Below are positions 13,268-21,253 of a stretch of DNA of 23,878 nt, piece by piece (the first letter of the stretch is position 1; each line of letters begins with the position of its first letter). The stretch covers positions 1-23,878 of the forward strand of contig CAMLKC010000011.1 of the NCBI GenBank assembly GCA_946480595.1. Direction: 5' to 3'. The notes beneath the pieces are model-generated. The model did no database searches. It was not told the DNA's origin and saw only the letters and a program-made list of their open reading frames with translations. This stretch comes from an uncultured Candidatus Saccharibacteria bacterium (GTDB lineage: Bacteria > Patescibacteria > Saccharimonadia > Saccharimonadales > CAMLKC01). Both the position numbers and the translations under genes were made by a program.

Positions 13268-14867
13268 CATCAAACTTATCGAGGTATTTGCCAAGTAACA
13301 GATGCGTTTGGGCGTTGTAAGCCGATGAGGCGCTGTAAGCGATGGCCGTCACTGGCATCAAGAACCACTGCAGCAGCATACCTATAGTGCGGCGGCGTTT
13401 GTACCTAGCTGGTCGAGGCGGCAGCATCTTGAAGCCAAGAAAAATAGTTATAAACAAACCAATAAGCGCTACCTGCTGAATACTACTAATCACCTCTGGT
13501 AATTGGTGTGCGGCAATGTCACGTGCAGCGTCGGCATTGATGAGCAGCGGCACCCAACCACCGACAGCAACCAGAATAGAAATACTTGCGAGCGTGATGT
13601 GGCTGTCGATAAGCCTGAGTAGCCGAGCAAGGCCGGCGCCAAGCGGCACATTACGATGCCGGCTCAGCACTCGAACAGCAACATACGGAATGTCCGAGGC
13701 GCCATAAGCCCAGCGCCGGAGTTGTACGAACTGCGCTTTCAGGGTTCGCCGATAAGTCTCGGAGAGAACTGCATCCTGATAAATAGGCACGTAAATCGGC
13801 GTCACGGCATAATTACCGTTAAAATAGAAGTAACTGCGCCAGTACTGATGGCCGTCTTCTACGATAGATCGCACGCTCCAAAAGCCCATTTCTACCAGCG
13901 CATCCATCGGCTGGGAGTGTGATGCGAAGTTACGGAGGGTATAAGGGCGCATCGAGCTGATGATATTCCAAAACGAGTTACCCGTTGCAAGCACGCGCAT
14001 CGGTGCGGGGACGTCCCAAATATTGTTGAGAAACAAGGATACTGGCTGATACGAGAGGTGCTTTCGGTCTTCGTGCACAATATATTCGTATGCCACATAG
14101 TCAAAGTACGTCGCGTGCGGGCGGTTATCACAGTCGAGCGTCGTAATGATGACATCTTTATAAGCAATGTCGTGCTCGTCCACCCACTTTTGCAGATAGT
14201 GACCAGCATACGTAATGTTGCCGCCCTTACCTCTTACTTCGTTAGGAAGACCGTCGGGATGTTCGACGATCTCAAAAGCCTTAAAGGTATCTTTAAACCG
14301 CTTTTTAAGCGCTTCGGCGGTTTTTTTCGTATCGGCACCGCCTCGCTGCTCGTATCCAAGAATAACGATAAGCCTATCGTTATCGTAGGTAGAATCTGCA
14401 AGCGACTGGATCGTGGGCTCAATAACCTCATAGGCCTCATTGTACGTGGCTACAATAACGGCATTATAAAGCTGTGAGGGCTTAGGGAAAATATCAGGTT
14501 CGGTGGTCGCAGCCATAAGCCGCAGGTTTTCCCGGTGAGCCTCAAAACCAAAGCTGTCGTTAGACTGCCCTTTTTCTTTCTCATAGCTTTGGACAGGGTT
14601 TTCAAGCTGTAGTAAGCGGTGATGCCAGTCGACGCGTTGCGCGCGCTCCAGCCGAGTACGGCCGCCAATAGTATGAAAAGCAATGCCAGCCGCTTTTACT
14701 AGCATGGTAATGATAAGTAGCAGCAAGTACACCGCAGCAGCAAGCGGGCTAATGAGCGCAAGGACAACCAACAACACCAGCATGCCGTAACTAAGAATAG
14801 CCGGCAGCATCTCGAAAAAACGGTACATCTTGGTGCGTTTTTTTAGAGGCAGTTCAAGATCTATCAT
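13197..14867 (-). CDS. membrane glycosyltransferase, family 2 (BcsA/NdvC-like)
   Basis: A 556-residue processive-type GT2 enzyme. Two membrane segments lie near the N-terminus (about 22-62). The cytoplasmic GT-A domain has VIVATYNEA (138-145), the DxD motif Asp245-Cys-Asp247, the catalytic base region Glu337-Asp338 (VEDGHQYWR) and the product-binding QLRRW motif (Gln382, Arg385, Trp386). About four further hydrophobic segments follow. These features point to polymerisation of a nucleotide-sugar with transport across the membrane; the sugar cannot be told from sequence. It lies 3 nt downstream of a small membrane protein gene. Its last 71 bp overlap the end of nrdR on the other strand. Confidence 0.9.
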   Translation of the reverse strand: MIDLELPLKKRTKMYRFFEMLPAILSYGMLVLLVVLALISPLAAAVYLLLLIITMLVKAAGIAFHTIGGRTRLERAQRVDWHHRLLQLENPVQSYEKEKGQSNDSFGFEAHRENLRLMAATTEPDIFPKPSQLYNAVIVATYNEAYEVIEPTIQSLADSTYDNDRLIVILGYEQRGGADTKKTAEALKKRFKDTFKAFEIVEHPDGLPNEVRGKGGNITYAGHYLQKWVDEHDIAYKDVIITTLDCDNRPHATYFDYVAYEYIVHEDRKHLSYQPVSLFLNNIWDVPAPMRVLATGNSFWNIISSMRPYTLRNFASHSQPMDALVEMGFWSVRSIVEDGHQYWRSYFYFNGNYAVTPIYVPIYQDAVLSETYRRTLKAQFVQLRRWAYGASDIPYVAVRVLSRHRNVPLGAGLARLLRLIDSHITLASISILVAVGGWVPLLINADAARDIAAHQLPEVISSIQQVALIGLFITIFLGFKMLPPRPARYKRRRTIGMLLQWFLMPVTAIAYSASSAYNAQTHLLLGKYLDKFDVTEKATAASVARARAKKAGHDAE

Positions 14868-14870
14868 AAT

Positions 14871-15245
14871 TTATAAAAAGGCAACCTTTAGGACGGCGTG
14901 GGTCATAAAGAACGCAATAACGAGCAGCAAAAGGCTGATCGAGGCAAAAAGAAGTGCGATTTGACGGCGGCCCTGTGCGTGTAGTTTTACGACAAGCGCC
15001 GTGTGAATGGTGGCAATAAGCAAGCCAAATACGGCGAAATTAATAAGATAATACCACTTCTGACGGTAAAAACCCGTCTGACCAAAGGCCGTGTAGTGAA
15101 CGGCAACCTGTAGATCGCTTGGCCGGAGTGAAACGCCAACGTAAATACAATACACCAGGCTTAACAGGATAAGACCTATAATCATGCCCGTAAGCAGTCG
15201 GTCTTCCAGGATTGTCTTAATTGTCGTTGCAATAGTTTTTTTCAT
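14871..15245 (-). CDS. small membrane protein, three predicted TM segments
   Basis: 124 residues starting MKKTIATTIKTILEDR. Three hydrophobic segments are seen, near residues 20-38 (MIIGLILLSLVYCIYVGV), 66-88 (YLINFAVFGLLIATIHTAL) and 95-120 (ALLFASISLLLLVIAFFM). The sequence between the first two is polar. I do not recognise the family. A longer reading frame runs back to 15290 but would overlap tRNA-Gly, so the ATG at 15245 is preferred; AGAG precedes it. It lies directly upstream of the glycosyltransferase and probably shares the tRNA-Thr/tRNA-Gly transcript. Confidence 0.75.
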   Translation of the reverse strand: MKKTIATTIKTILEDRLLTGMIIGLILLSLVYCIYVGVSLRPSDLQVAVHYTAFGQTGFYRQKWYYLINFAVFGLLIATIHTALVVKLHAQGRRQIALLFASISLLLLVIAFFMTHAVLKVAFL

Positions 15246-15255
15246 AACAATCTCT

Positions 15256-15330
15256 TGGTGCGGGTACAGAGAATCGAACTCTGCTCTCAACCTTGGGAAG
15301 GTTGCATATTAACCACTATACGATACCCGC
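15256..15330 (-). tRNA. tRNA-Gly (CCC)
   Basis: Acceptor GCGGGTA with TACCCGC, discriminator A and encoded CCA (15258-15256). The anticodon stem CAACC/GGTTG encloses TTCCCAA, giving anticodon CCC. It is 11 nt downstream of tRNA-Thr. Confidence 0.94.
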
Positions 15331-15341
15331 ATATCGCAATA

Positions 15342-15417
15342 TGGAGCCGCTGTCCGGATTTGAACCGGAGACCTACGCTTTACGAAAGCGCCGCTCTACC
15401 AGCTGAGCTACAGCGGC
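15342..15417 (-). tRNA. tRNA-Thr (CGT)
   Basis: Acceptor GCCGCTG with CAGCGGC, discriminator T (U73) and encoded CCA. The anticodon arm GCGCT/AGCGT encloses TTCGTAA, giving anticodon CGT, reading ACG. The UCCA end is complementary to the UGGA bulge of the thrS leader. Confidence 0.95.
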
Positions 15418-15434
15418 ATGGATGGACCTCAGTT

Positions 15435-15443
15435 ATTATATCA
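15435..15443 (-). promoter_or_regulatory. promoter of tRNA-Thr / tRNA-Gly / membrane protein / GT2
   Basis: Minus-strand TGA followed by TATAAT (15440-15435), about 18 nt before tRNA-Thr. No clear -35. Confidence 0.55.
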
Positions 15444-15467
15444 TTGCCAACGGGGAAAATAAAACTA

Positions 15468-15496
15468 TTGCTCTAGGGGTGAAAAACTGCTATCAT
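15468..15496 (+). promoter_or_regulatory. tRNA-Asp promoter
   Basis: TTGCTC (15468-15473), a 17-bp spacer ending in TGC, and TATCAT (15491-15496). It has the same layout and -10 box as the tRNA-Val promoter. Confidence 0.65.
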
Positions 15497-15518
15497 ATGG
15501 GAAGCAAAAACGCTTTCT

Positions 15519-15594
15519 GCGCTCGTAGTGAAGGGGTTATCACGCCTCCCTGTCACGGAGGAGATCGCCGGTTCAAATCCGGTCGAGCGCGCCA
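15519..15594 (+). tRNA. tRNA-Asp (GTC)
   Basis: Acceptor GCGCTCG with CGAGCGC, discriminator G (expected for Asp) and encoded CCA. The anticodon stem CCTCC/GGAGG encloses CTGTCAC, giving anticodon GTC. Confidence 0.95.
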
Positions 15595-15599
15595 CGAAA

Positions 15600-15627
15600 C
15601 AACGCCATCTTACGATGGCGTTTTTTC
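15600..15627 (+). terminator. terminator of tRNA-Asp
   Basis: ACGCCATC/GATGGCGT stem with a TTAC loop and a run of six T. Confidence 0.85.
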
Positions 15628-15664
15628 GTGGGAACATGCCGTCAGTAGCTCATACGGAGGGATT

Positions 15665-16114
15665 CTAGTGCTTTTTAGCTAAAGGCGGTGTCTGCGAGGC
15701 AATGCCTACAGCAACCGCAACGATAACGAGGTTTTTGATAATGTACTGACCTTCGAGCGTCGGAACAAACCAGTTCTGCCAAACTTCCCCCGGAACAAGA
15801 ACAAGCGGCGCACACACTACTGCCATATGTACTAAAAGCAGCGGAACAACTATTCGCGTGGCCTTTGGAATAAGAAACAATACGCCGATAAGGCATTCGA
15901 CGACCGACAGACCCTTAAACATAACGTCGAAATACTGTAACCCGATAGTGTGTGCCGTAAGAGCCTCTGCAAGTGGGCTGGCCGGACTAAGGTCAAATAG
16001 CTTTAAAATACCGAACCAAAAGAAGACAACAAATAGCGCTCCCCTAGCAAAAGGTAGAAAAGCTTTTTTAAAAAACCTAATAACGCGAAGATCTATGGTC
16101 TTCAGGCTTTTCAC
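15665..16114 (-). CDS. DoxX/DUF417-like membrane protein
   Basis: 149 residues with four hydrophobic segments. Characteristic pieces are the FWFGILKLFDLSPASPLAEAL region near residue 33 and TLEGQYIIKNLVIVAVAVGI near the end, which resemble the DoxX/YkgB (DUF417) group. Their biochemical role is poorly defined; some members act with redox or oxidative-stress proteins. The ATG overlaps the stop of the superoxide dismutase gene by 4 nt (ATGA), so the two are probably translationally coupled, which fits a redox role. Confidence 0.8.
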   Translation of the reverse strand: MKSLKTIDLRVIRFFKKAFLPFARGALFVVFFWFGILKLFDLSPASPLAEALTAHTIGLQYFDVMFKGLSVVECLIGVLFLIPKATRIVVPLLLVHMAVVCAPLVLVPGEVWQNWFVPTLEGQYIIKNLVIVAVAVGIASQTPPLAKKH

Positions 16115-16713
16115 TTGCTCATTTCGTTGTAACGTCGTTCAACGAACTCCCAGTTAACGACATTCCACCAGGATTTCACGTAATCATCCCGCTTGTTCTT
16201 GTAGTCAAGATAGTAGGCATGCTCCCAGACATCGAGTCCCAAAAGCGGTGCATCAAGCCCCTGCATAATGGGAGTGTCCTGGTTAGGTGTTGTAATAATT
16301 TCCATGTCTGGTTGCAACCACGCCCAACCACTGCCAAAAACGCCGAGTGATTTTGTTGTAAATTCATCTACAAAACCCTGAAAGCTCCCGTATTTTTCAG
16401 TGATTTTTTCGGCTAGTTCGCCCTTTGGCTCCCCGCCGCCGTCTGGTGACATCCACTGCCAGAAAAGACTGTGGTTATAATGACCACCGCCGTGGTTTCT
16501 AATCGCCGTCTGGACTGCCTCAGGCAGAATTGCCAGGTCACCAAGAAGGCTCTCAAGCGGACGCTCCCTCAGGGCCGGTGCGCTGTCTATTGCCGCATTT
16601 AGCTTGTCTACATAAGCCTGGTGGTGCTTGTCATGGTGAAGCTGCATAATCTCACCGCTAATATACTTTCCAAGTTGATCATAGCCATATGGCAGGTCAG
16701 GAACGCTGTACAT
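16111..16713 (-). CDS. sodA: superoxide dismutase, Fe/Mn family (Mn-like)
   Basis: Converts superoxide to hydrogen peroxide and oxygen. The 200-residue protein has metal ligands His26, His81, Asp161 and His165. GGGHYNHSLFW and Gln145 in NQDTPI match the manganese pattern (Gly in the first site, Gln in the later one), though metal choice cannot be proven from sequence. There is no signal peptide, so it is cytosolic. AGGAGG lies 6 nt before the ATG. It lies 9 nt after the foldase gene and overlaps the DoxX-like gene, in a probable four-gene envelope-stress operon. Confidence 0.95.
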   Translation of the reverse strand: MYSVPDLPYGYDQLGKYISGEIMQLHHDKHHQAYVDKLNAAIDSAPALRERPLESLLGDLAILPEAVQTAIRNHGGGHYNHSLFWQWMSPDGGGEPKGELAEKITEKYGSFQGFVDEFTTKSLGVFGSGWAWLQPDMEIITTPNQDTPIMQGLDAPLLGLDVWEHAYYLDYKNKRDDYVKSWWNVVNWEFVERRYNEMSK

Positions 16714-16722
16714 AAATGCCTC

Positions 16723-17781
16723 CTATTTTTTTAACTGTTGATTGTCTACGGCCGGAATAGAAATATATTCGTGAATCTTGCCATCTTTTTTCAATGAGGC
16801 CAGCTTTTCTTCAAATGCAGTCAGCGGAATACGAATGTACTGGTAATTGATCTGCGAGTCATTCTTTTCGATTAATCGTACAAAGTAGTACCCGTCGCCC
16901 GTCGTCGTCTTGATGGCACCTGAGGTTTCGCCCTTCTTGAGCGCTGCTGCTGCCGTACTTAGGCCACCATCACTGTTTGCCAGCGGGACCAGGCCAGAAA
17001 CACCCACTGTTACCTTTGCCTTTCCCTCACCACCTAGCTTTTTAGCGATGCCACTAAAGTTAGCTTTTTTCGCTTTTACAAGCACTGCGGCTTGATCAGC
17101 CTTGTCCTTGGCTGAGGAGTCAATAGCATAAGACACGGCTTTTAGGATGAGCTTGTTCTTGATAGCCAGTCGGTACTCGTCTGGGGCCCAGCCGAGAATA
17201 CTAAGCGTAGAGGCGTCGTAGGTTTCCTGCGAAATACGACCGTTAGAGGTATTGAGCTGTTCGCTCACCGTTGCATCCACATCTTTGTCGCTCACCGTTA
17301 CGTTCATTTCACGCGCCAGCTTGCTTGCGTAAGCATCGGCAATCGCGTTGTCCATATTTTTGCGCTTATAGTAATCGAGCTGACGCTTACCATCCTCACT
17401 ACTAAGATTAACCTGCTCGCTTTGCTGCAAGTAATGCGTAGAGCTATTGAGGTACATGAGATACGAACTGTAACGGACCCCCTCCCCATCGATCGAGGCG
17501 ACCGGTAATGGCAGTACCCGCGCTACGCGGTAGAAAAACCCGCTGCTGTTTTGAACAAGATAGAGTTGCCACCAGCCAACAATAACCACTAGAACAAGAG
17601 TGACGAGCGTGACGATAATCGTATTAAACACCAGTTTGTGGCGAGCGTACTGCATCGGATATTTGAAGCGACGTCCACCTGCAAGGATCCGCTCGCGGTG
17701 TTCGGCAACGGTTTCATTGGTGATGCGTGCGGGGATAGCCTTTTTGGCTTGCTCACGTTTTTTAAACGGTAGTTTCTTCAT
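16723..17781 (-). CDS. SurA/PrsA-like membrane-anchored foldase (parvulin-type)
   Basis: 352 residues from the chosen start. A basic cytoplasmic N-terminus is followed by one membrane segment (about 53-80, with IIVTLVTLVLVVIVGWW). The outer part has a SurA-N-like helical domain and a C-terminal parvulin-like PPIase region (FSGIAKKLGGEG, then ALKKGETSGAIKTTTGDGYYFVRLIEKND). Such proteins help secreted proteins fold. The frame stays open back to 17940, deep inside the upstream PH-domain gene. The ATG at 17781 is preferred because AAGGAG lies just upstream, although the spacing is only 3 nt. An ATG at 17796 is the alternative. It overlaps the PH-domain gene by 20 nt. Confidence 0.83.
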   Translation of the reverse strand: MKKLPFKKREQAKKAIPARITNETVAEHRERILAGGRRFKYPMQYARHKLVFNTIIVTLVTLVLVVIVGWWQLYLVQNSSGFFYRVARVLPLPVASIDGEGVRYSSYLMYLNSSTHYLQQSEQVNLSSEDGKRQLDYYKRKNMDNAIADAYASKLAREMNVTVSDKDVDATVSEQLNTSNGRISQETYDASTLSILGWAPDEYRLAIKNKLILKAVSYAIDSSAKDKADQAAVLVKAKKANFSGIAKKLGGEGKAKVTVGVSGLVPLANSDGGLSTAAAALKKGETSGAIKTTTGDGYYFVRLIEKNDSQINYQYIRIPLTAFEEKLASLKKDGKIHEYISIPAVDNQQLKK

Positions 17782-18301
17782 ATGCTCCTTGTTCATCGGC
17801 AATGGCCGCCGACACCGCATCTTGTAATTTATTATAGATTTTATCCGGATGCTCGACCTTTTGAATGACAAGGTCGCCAACAAGCGTTTGGATAACAATG
17901 GTGCCAAATCCAAATATCTCGCCGGAAAGTCCAGGTACATTATAGCTTATGTTTTGGATCTTTGACAATCTCAGCTCGACGACGTTTTTCCCGAAAAACC
18001 CCTTTTGAGTGATCTGTCGTATCCGCTGGTCGGTCACGATATACACCGTGAAATACCACATAATAAAATGGTAAGAAAACAGCATCAATCCGATAATCAG
18101 CCCGACAACTGGCAAAAGAAATAGTTCGATATTCGACTGCCAAATAAGCGGTGGGATAGAAAGAGCTGCAAACGGTATGAGCAAAAGGTAAAACCCTTTG
18201 CGCATTGCAATCATATGCCGCCTGAACACAAATAACAGCTGTTCCCCATCTCGTTGTCCATCAAAATCGGGTTGCTGTTCGGACGCGTCTGCTTTAGCCA
18301 T
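17762..18301 (-). CDS. PH domain-containing membrane protein (YdbS-like)
   Basis: 179 residues. Two hydrophobic segments (about 35-53 and 58-80) are followed by a bacterial PH (bPH2) domain, VYIVTDQRIRQITQKGFF to GTIVIQT. Members are membrane-associated with poorly known roles. A TATAAT box (18313-18308) preceded by TGC ends just before an ATG at 18307. The predicted transcription start coincides with the second ATG at 18301, so a leaderless message starting MAKADASEQQ is preferred over MVMAKAD. It heads the operon with the foldase, superoxide dismutase and DoxX-like genes. Confidence 0.82.
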   Translation of the reverse strand: MAKADASEQQPDFDGQRDGEQLLFVFRRHMIAMRKGFYLLLIPFAALSIPPLIWQSNIELFLLPVVGLIIGLMLFSYHFIMWYFTVYIVTDQRIRQITQKGFFGKNVVELRLSKIQNISYNVPGLSGEIFGFGTIVIQTLVGDLVIQKVEHPDKIYNKLQDAVSAAIADEQGAYEETTV

Positions 18302-18307
18302 GACCAT

Positions 18308-18316
18308 ATTATAGCA
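18308..18316 (-). promoter_or_regulatory. extended -10 promoter, leaderless PH-domain gene
   Basis: Minus-strand TGC then TATAAT, 6 nt before the ATG at 18301. No -35 box. The upstream flank overlaps the tRNA-Arg terminator. Confidence 0.6.
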
Positions 18317-18353
18317 AAATAAAAGGCCGGGCGATCAAGACCGGCATTTTATT
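18317..18353 (-). terminator. terminator of tRNA-Arg
   Basis: GCCGG/CCGGC stem (18345-18341 and 18330-18326) with a 10-nt loop, followed on the minus strand by a T-rich tract. The flanks are symmetric, so it may act in both directions. Confidence 0.7.
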
Positions 18354-18430
18354 TGGTACCCCGGGCGGGAGTCGAACCTGCAACCTTTTCCTTAGGACGG
18401 AACTGCTCTATCCAATTGAGCTACCGAGGC
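18354..18430 (-). tRNA. tRNA-Arg (CCT), with non-canonical pairs
   Basis: The acceptor GCCTCGG pairs with CCGGGGT using G-U at positions 1-72 and 4-69. Discriminator A, encoded CCA. The anticodon loop GTCCTAA gives anticodon CCT, reading AGG. The anticodon stem has four good pairs plus a G27-A43 mismatch, and the T stem has an A-C mismatch (GCAGG/CCCGC). The fold is still recognisable and it has its own -10 box and terminator, so it is probably functional. Confidence 0.88.
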
Positions 18431-18441
18431 GTACAAGGGTT

Positions 18442-18450
18442 AGTATACCA
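18442..18450 (-). promoter_or_regulatory. tRNA-Arg promoter, extended -10
   Basis: Minus-strand TGG followed by TATACT (18447-18442), 11 nt before the tRNA. Confidence 0.5.
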
Positions 18451-18452
18451 TA

Positions 18453-18478
18453 TAAAAACAGCGGCCCTGAGACCGCTG
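18453..18478 (-). terminator. terminator of ndk
   Basis: CAGCGG/CCGCTG stem with an 8-nt loop, followed by five T on the minus strand. Confidence 0.75.
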
Positions 18479-18495
18479 CTTTAGCATAAAACAGA

Positions 18496-19020
18496 CTACG
18501 CTGCTTTTTTCTTACCTGGCATTGGCTGGGTAAAGTATTCGTGAACCGTTTGGTAGTCGGCGTAGATTTCCGCGTCGGTGAACCAGTGGTCAATCTCTTG
18601 TTTTGCCTCGTCAACATCGCCTGATGCGTGCAGAATCGTTGGCAGTGCAACGTTGTGCGCGTTGACGTGGTCAAGGCTAGCGTGAGCATAGTCACCACGA
18701 ATAGTGCCTGGAGCAGCTTCGTTCGTGCTAGTAGCACCTACCATCTTGCGGACAAGCGCAACAGCACCAACGCCCTCAAGCACCATGGCGATTACAGGAC
18801 CTTCCTGCATCGCACCAAGCTGAACCCTGAACTGATCTTCGCCACGACGAGAAACCATCTTGCCGATAGTTTCGTAGTGATGAAAATAGTGAGCTTCGTC
18901 TGGGTTAAGCATCTTCATGCCAACAATCTTAAGACCTACTTTTTCAAAGCGAGTCAGTACTTCTCCGACGATACCGCGCTGTACAGCATCTGGTTTGAAA
19001 ATCACCAGTGTTCGTTCCAT
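18496..19020 (-). CDS. ndk: nucleoside diphosphate kinase
   Basis: Transfers the gamma-phosphate between nucleoside triphosphates and diphosphates through a phospho-histidine. Family features: ERTLVIFKPDAVQRG (Lys9), the Kpn loop region, GATSTNEAAPGTIRGDYA and the catalytic His131 in LHASGD. At 174 residues it is longer than the usual 140-155. The region before the active-site histidine reads HVNAHNVALPTILHAS instead of the compact GRNIIHGS, so an insertion sits near the active site, and there is a Lys-rich C-terminal tail. GGAG precedes the ATG; a TGA-TAAAAT promoter lies at 19059-19051. Confidence 0.94.
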   Translation of the reverse strand: MERTLVIFKPDAVQRGIVGEVLTRFEKVGLKIVGMKMLNPDEAHYFHHYETIGKMVSRRGEDQFRVQLGAMQEGPVIAMVLEGVGAVALVRKMVGATSTNEAAPGTIRGDYAHASLDHVNAHNVALPTILHASGDVDEAKQEIDHWFTDAEIYADYQTVHEYFTQPMPGKKKAA

Positions 19021-19050
19021 GAATTTATCTCCTTGTTTTGTAATGGCTTT

Positions 19051-19059
19051 ATTTTATCA
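19051..19059 (-). promoter_or_regulatory. ndk promoter, extended -10
   Basis: Minus-strand TGA followed by TAAAAT (19056-19051); the predicted start is near 19044, with a leader of about 24 nt containing GGAG. Confidence 0.5.
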
Positions 19060-19133
19060 AATGTCCCGCCATTAGGATAGTCGCTGGGGTGCCAGAGGTA
19101 CCAAAGCTGCGTCATCTGGGTTATGCTATAACC

Positions 19134-20048
19134 ATGTACGTCAGTGAACTTCTTTTGGACTATATTGAACACCTCGAGGTTGAAGGAGGTCGGTCGGCAA
19201 AAACCGCTGAAAACTATAAGCTCTACTTGGAACGGTTTGTTGAATTTAGCGACGACATCCTCGTCGGTAAAATCACAACAGAGATGATCCGCAAGTACCG
19301 CCTATGGCTCAACCGTTACAAAAACGACAACGAAGACGAACTGGCGATAATTACCCAGGGATACCACCTTATTGCCCTGCGCGGTTTTTTAAATTATTTG
19401 TCCAAACGCGATATTCCCAGCTTGAGCCCTGAAAAGATCGAGTTGCCGAAAGTCGCTCGTAAACAAGTCACCTTCCTTCATTACGATGAGGTCGCCCGAA
19501 TGCTCGACGTTATTCCACTTGATGGCGAAAAGGGCCTGCGGGACCGCGCTATTATTGAACTACTTTTTTCTAGCGGCCTGCGTGTCTCGGAGCTCGCAAA
19601 CCTTAACCGTGACCACGTAAATACCAAGCGCCGCGAATTTATGGTTCGAGGAAAAGGACAAAAAGACCGGCCGGTATTCATCGGTGAAGCGGCCGCACTG
19701 CGGGTTGAGGATTACCTTTCAGCCCGGCTCGATAATCTTCCTCCTTTATTTTTGAGCTATAGCCGAAATAATGTCGCCACGACCAGCGGTGGATACCGCC
19801 GGCTGACGACACGCAGCATCCAGCGGATCATTAATAAATACGCTCGGCTGGCAGGTATCACCAAGCATGTCAGCCCCCACACAATGCGGCATAGTTTTGC
19901 CACTGACCTTCTGATGAATGGCGCCGACCTACGAAGCGTTCAGTCTATGCTCGGGCACAGTAACATCAGTACTACCCAGGTATACACGCACGTGACCGAC
20001 GAACATCTGCGCGAAGTGTACGAAAAGTTCCATAGCGATACTGAATAA
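19134..20048 (+). CDS. xerC/D-like: Xer-type tyrosine recombinase
   Basis: 304 residues from ATG 19134, starting MYVSELLLDYIEHLEVEGG. An N-terminal SAM-like core-binding domain (about 1-95) is followed by the catalytic domain with the complete set Arg150, Lys174, His249, Arg252, His275 and nucleophile Tyr284 (LGHSNISTTQVYTH). Length and layout match XerC/XerD, which resolve chromosome dimers at dif; a role in element integration is less likely because no mobile-element context is visible. The frame is open to a GTG at 19089, but family proteins usually begin near LLLDYIEHL. No ribosome-binding site is seen at either start. It converges on the pilin operon with a 5-nt gap. Confidence 0.92.
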   Translation: MYVSELLLDYIEHLEVEGGRSAKTAENYKLYLERFVEFSDDILVGKITTEMIRKYRLWLNRYKNDNEDELAIITQGYHLIALRGFLNYLSKRDIPSLSPEKIELPKVARKQVTFLHYDEVARMLDVIPLDGEKGLRDRAIIELLFSSGLRVSELANLNRDHVNTKRREFMVRGKGQKDRPVFIGEAAALRVEDYLSARLDNLPPLFLSYSRNNVATTSGGYRRLTTRSIQRIINKYARLAGITKHVSPHTMRHSFATDLLMNGADLRSVQSMLGHSNISTTQVYTHVTDEHLREVYEKFHSDTE

Positions 20049-20053
20049 ATTTT

Positions 20054-21253
20054 TTATGGCGTACAGGTGGAGGTACCACTGTAGTCTGCTTCTTTGTCAG
20101 TCACAGAAAAGTTTTTGCACAAGTTGCCCTGCATATCGATTGCAGCTTCTGGATACGTAAAGTCACCGGATAACTCGACACGGGCCTGAATACGGCGAAA
20201 AACATTGTCTGCACGACCGGTTGAGTCGATGAGCGGCTGAATTCCGTTAAACTGAACGTACGTAGCACCTCTTTTAAGCCGCAGCTTGTAGTGCGAGCCG
20301 TTATATAACGACGTCAGCCGGAGATAAGCGTTTCGGTTTACCGTATTGCCATCGATAGGTGCCGGCAACCGAATAGTTGCCTTACAAGCGTATTCTCCAT
20401 CAACAAAGCTGGCGTTACACTTTACCTGATGCGGCGTATTCGTAGGGCTGCGACGAGCGTCTAGGGCAAAATCTTCATTGGCAACACCCGTTGCAGACGG
20501 ATACAAGAAGAGAGTATTTGCGTTACTCTTATTACCCGCTTGGCTATCGTCAAAATCACTTAGTTTATAGCTGGCACCCATTTGCATGAGCTGTACGCGC
20601 ATTAGTGAAGGATAGTTGAACTTCCATCGCTCACCCATTCGCGGCAGGCTGACATTGGCGCCCGTGGACGGGAACCCGATGCTCTGATCGGTCGTCGAAG
20701 AAGTGTCCTCTTTGCTGAACCAACTAAGCTCGACGGTATCGAACTCACCCACGCCGCGAATTGGGACGATGCCCGAACCATTTACCGACAGTGAGTTTTT
20801 ATAATCATCGGTGTTAACGCCGATCTTCACACAGGTATACGCTTGATTAAGGGCGGCCGAGTTATCGTCTCCTTCGTTTTGCTGGATAATAGTCTCGTCA
20901 TTGGTCTGGCCTACCAGCCCTGCTTTAGAGAGTGCATCACAGCTTGTCGAGGATTCACCGACCGCAGGAGTCAGTGCAGCTTCTATTGCGACACAGTTCA
21001 CCGAACCCGGAGCCGTATTGTTACGGCACTGCTGGTCAAGCAGCAGTAGACGTTTGGCATCCTCTACTCCTGCTTGTGATGAGTCATATGCGCTCTGCGA
21101 TAAGTCATTGGATGTTGCCTGCTCTTGGTCTTTGACCATAAGTTGTACAAAGCTCACCGTTACAATCATCATGAGCAGTGCAGCGAAAATGACAACAAAT
21201 AGCGACACTGCTCCAGATTCATGCTTATTTTTTTGATATATTCCAACTCTCAT
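20054..21253 (-). CDS. PilX-like pilus assembly protein (large pseudopilin)
   Basis: 399 residues. The N-terminus has a short basic leader ending ...HESG, then AVSLFVVIFAALLMMIVTVSF, the hydrophobic helix of pilin-like proteins. It lacks the FTLIE motif and the Glu5 position is not conserved, so it resembles PilX-type subunits. The remainder is a Ser/Thr/Asn-rich extracellular domain with several cysteine pairs (for example QQCRNN...VNC, the KCNAS/YACKA pair, and LCKNF...STC) that could form disulfides. The ATG overlaps the stop of the preceding pilin gene (TAATG). It is the last gene of the operon. Confidence 0.75.
   Translation of the reverse strand: MRVGIYQKNKHESGAVSLFVVIFAALLMMIVTVSFVQLMVKDQEQATSNDLSQSAYDSSQAGVEDAKRLLLLDQQCRNNTAPGSVNCVAIEAALTPAVGESSTSCDALSKAGLVGQTNDETIIQQNEGDDNSAALNQAYTCVKIGVNTDDYKNSLSVNGSGIVPIRGVGEFDTVELSWFSKEDTSSTTDQSIGFPSTGANVSLPRMGERWKFNYPSLMRVQLMQMGASYKLSDFDDSQAGNKSNANTLFLYPSATGVANEDFALDARRSPTNTPHQVKCNASFVDGEYACKATIRLPAPIDGNTVNRNAYLRLTSLYNGSHYKLRLKRGATYVQFNGIQPLIDSTGRADNVFRRIQARVELSGDFTYPEAAIDMQGNLCKNFSVTDKEADYSGTSTCTP

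Noticed and set aside
14871..15290. Longer version of the small membrane protein starting at 15290
   Set aside because: The extra 15 codons would overlap tRNA-Gly; the ATG at 15245 lies outside it.
16723..17940. Foldase gene starting at 17940
   Set aside because: It would overlap about 180 nt of the PH-domain gene. The extra N-terminal residues are not family-like and AAGGAG lies before the ATG at 17781.
19089..20048. Xer-type recombinase as evidence of an integrated element
   Set aside because: Catalytic and N-terminal domains look like a housekeeping Xer. No att repeats, phage or plasmid genes, and neighbours are core genes. No convincing dif site was found in the window.
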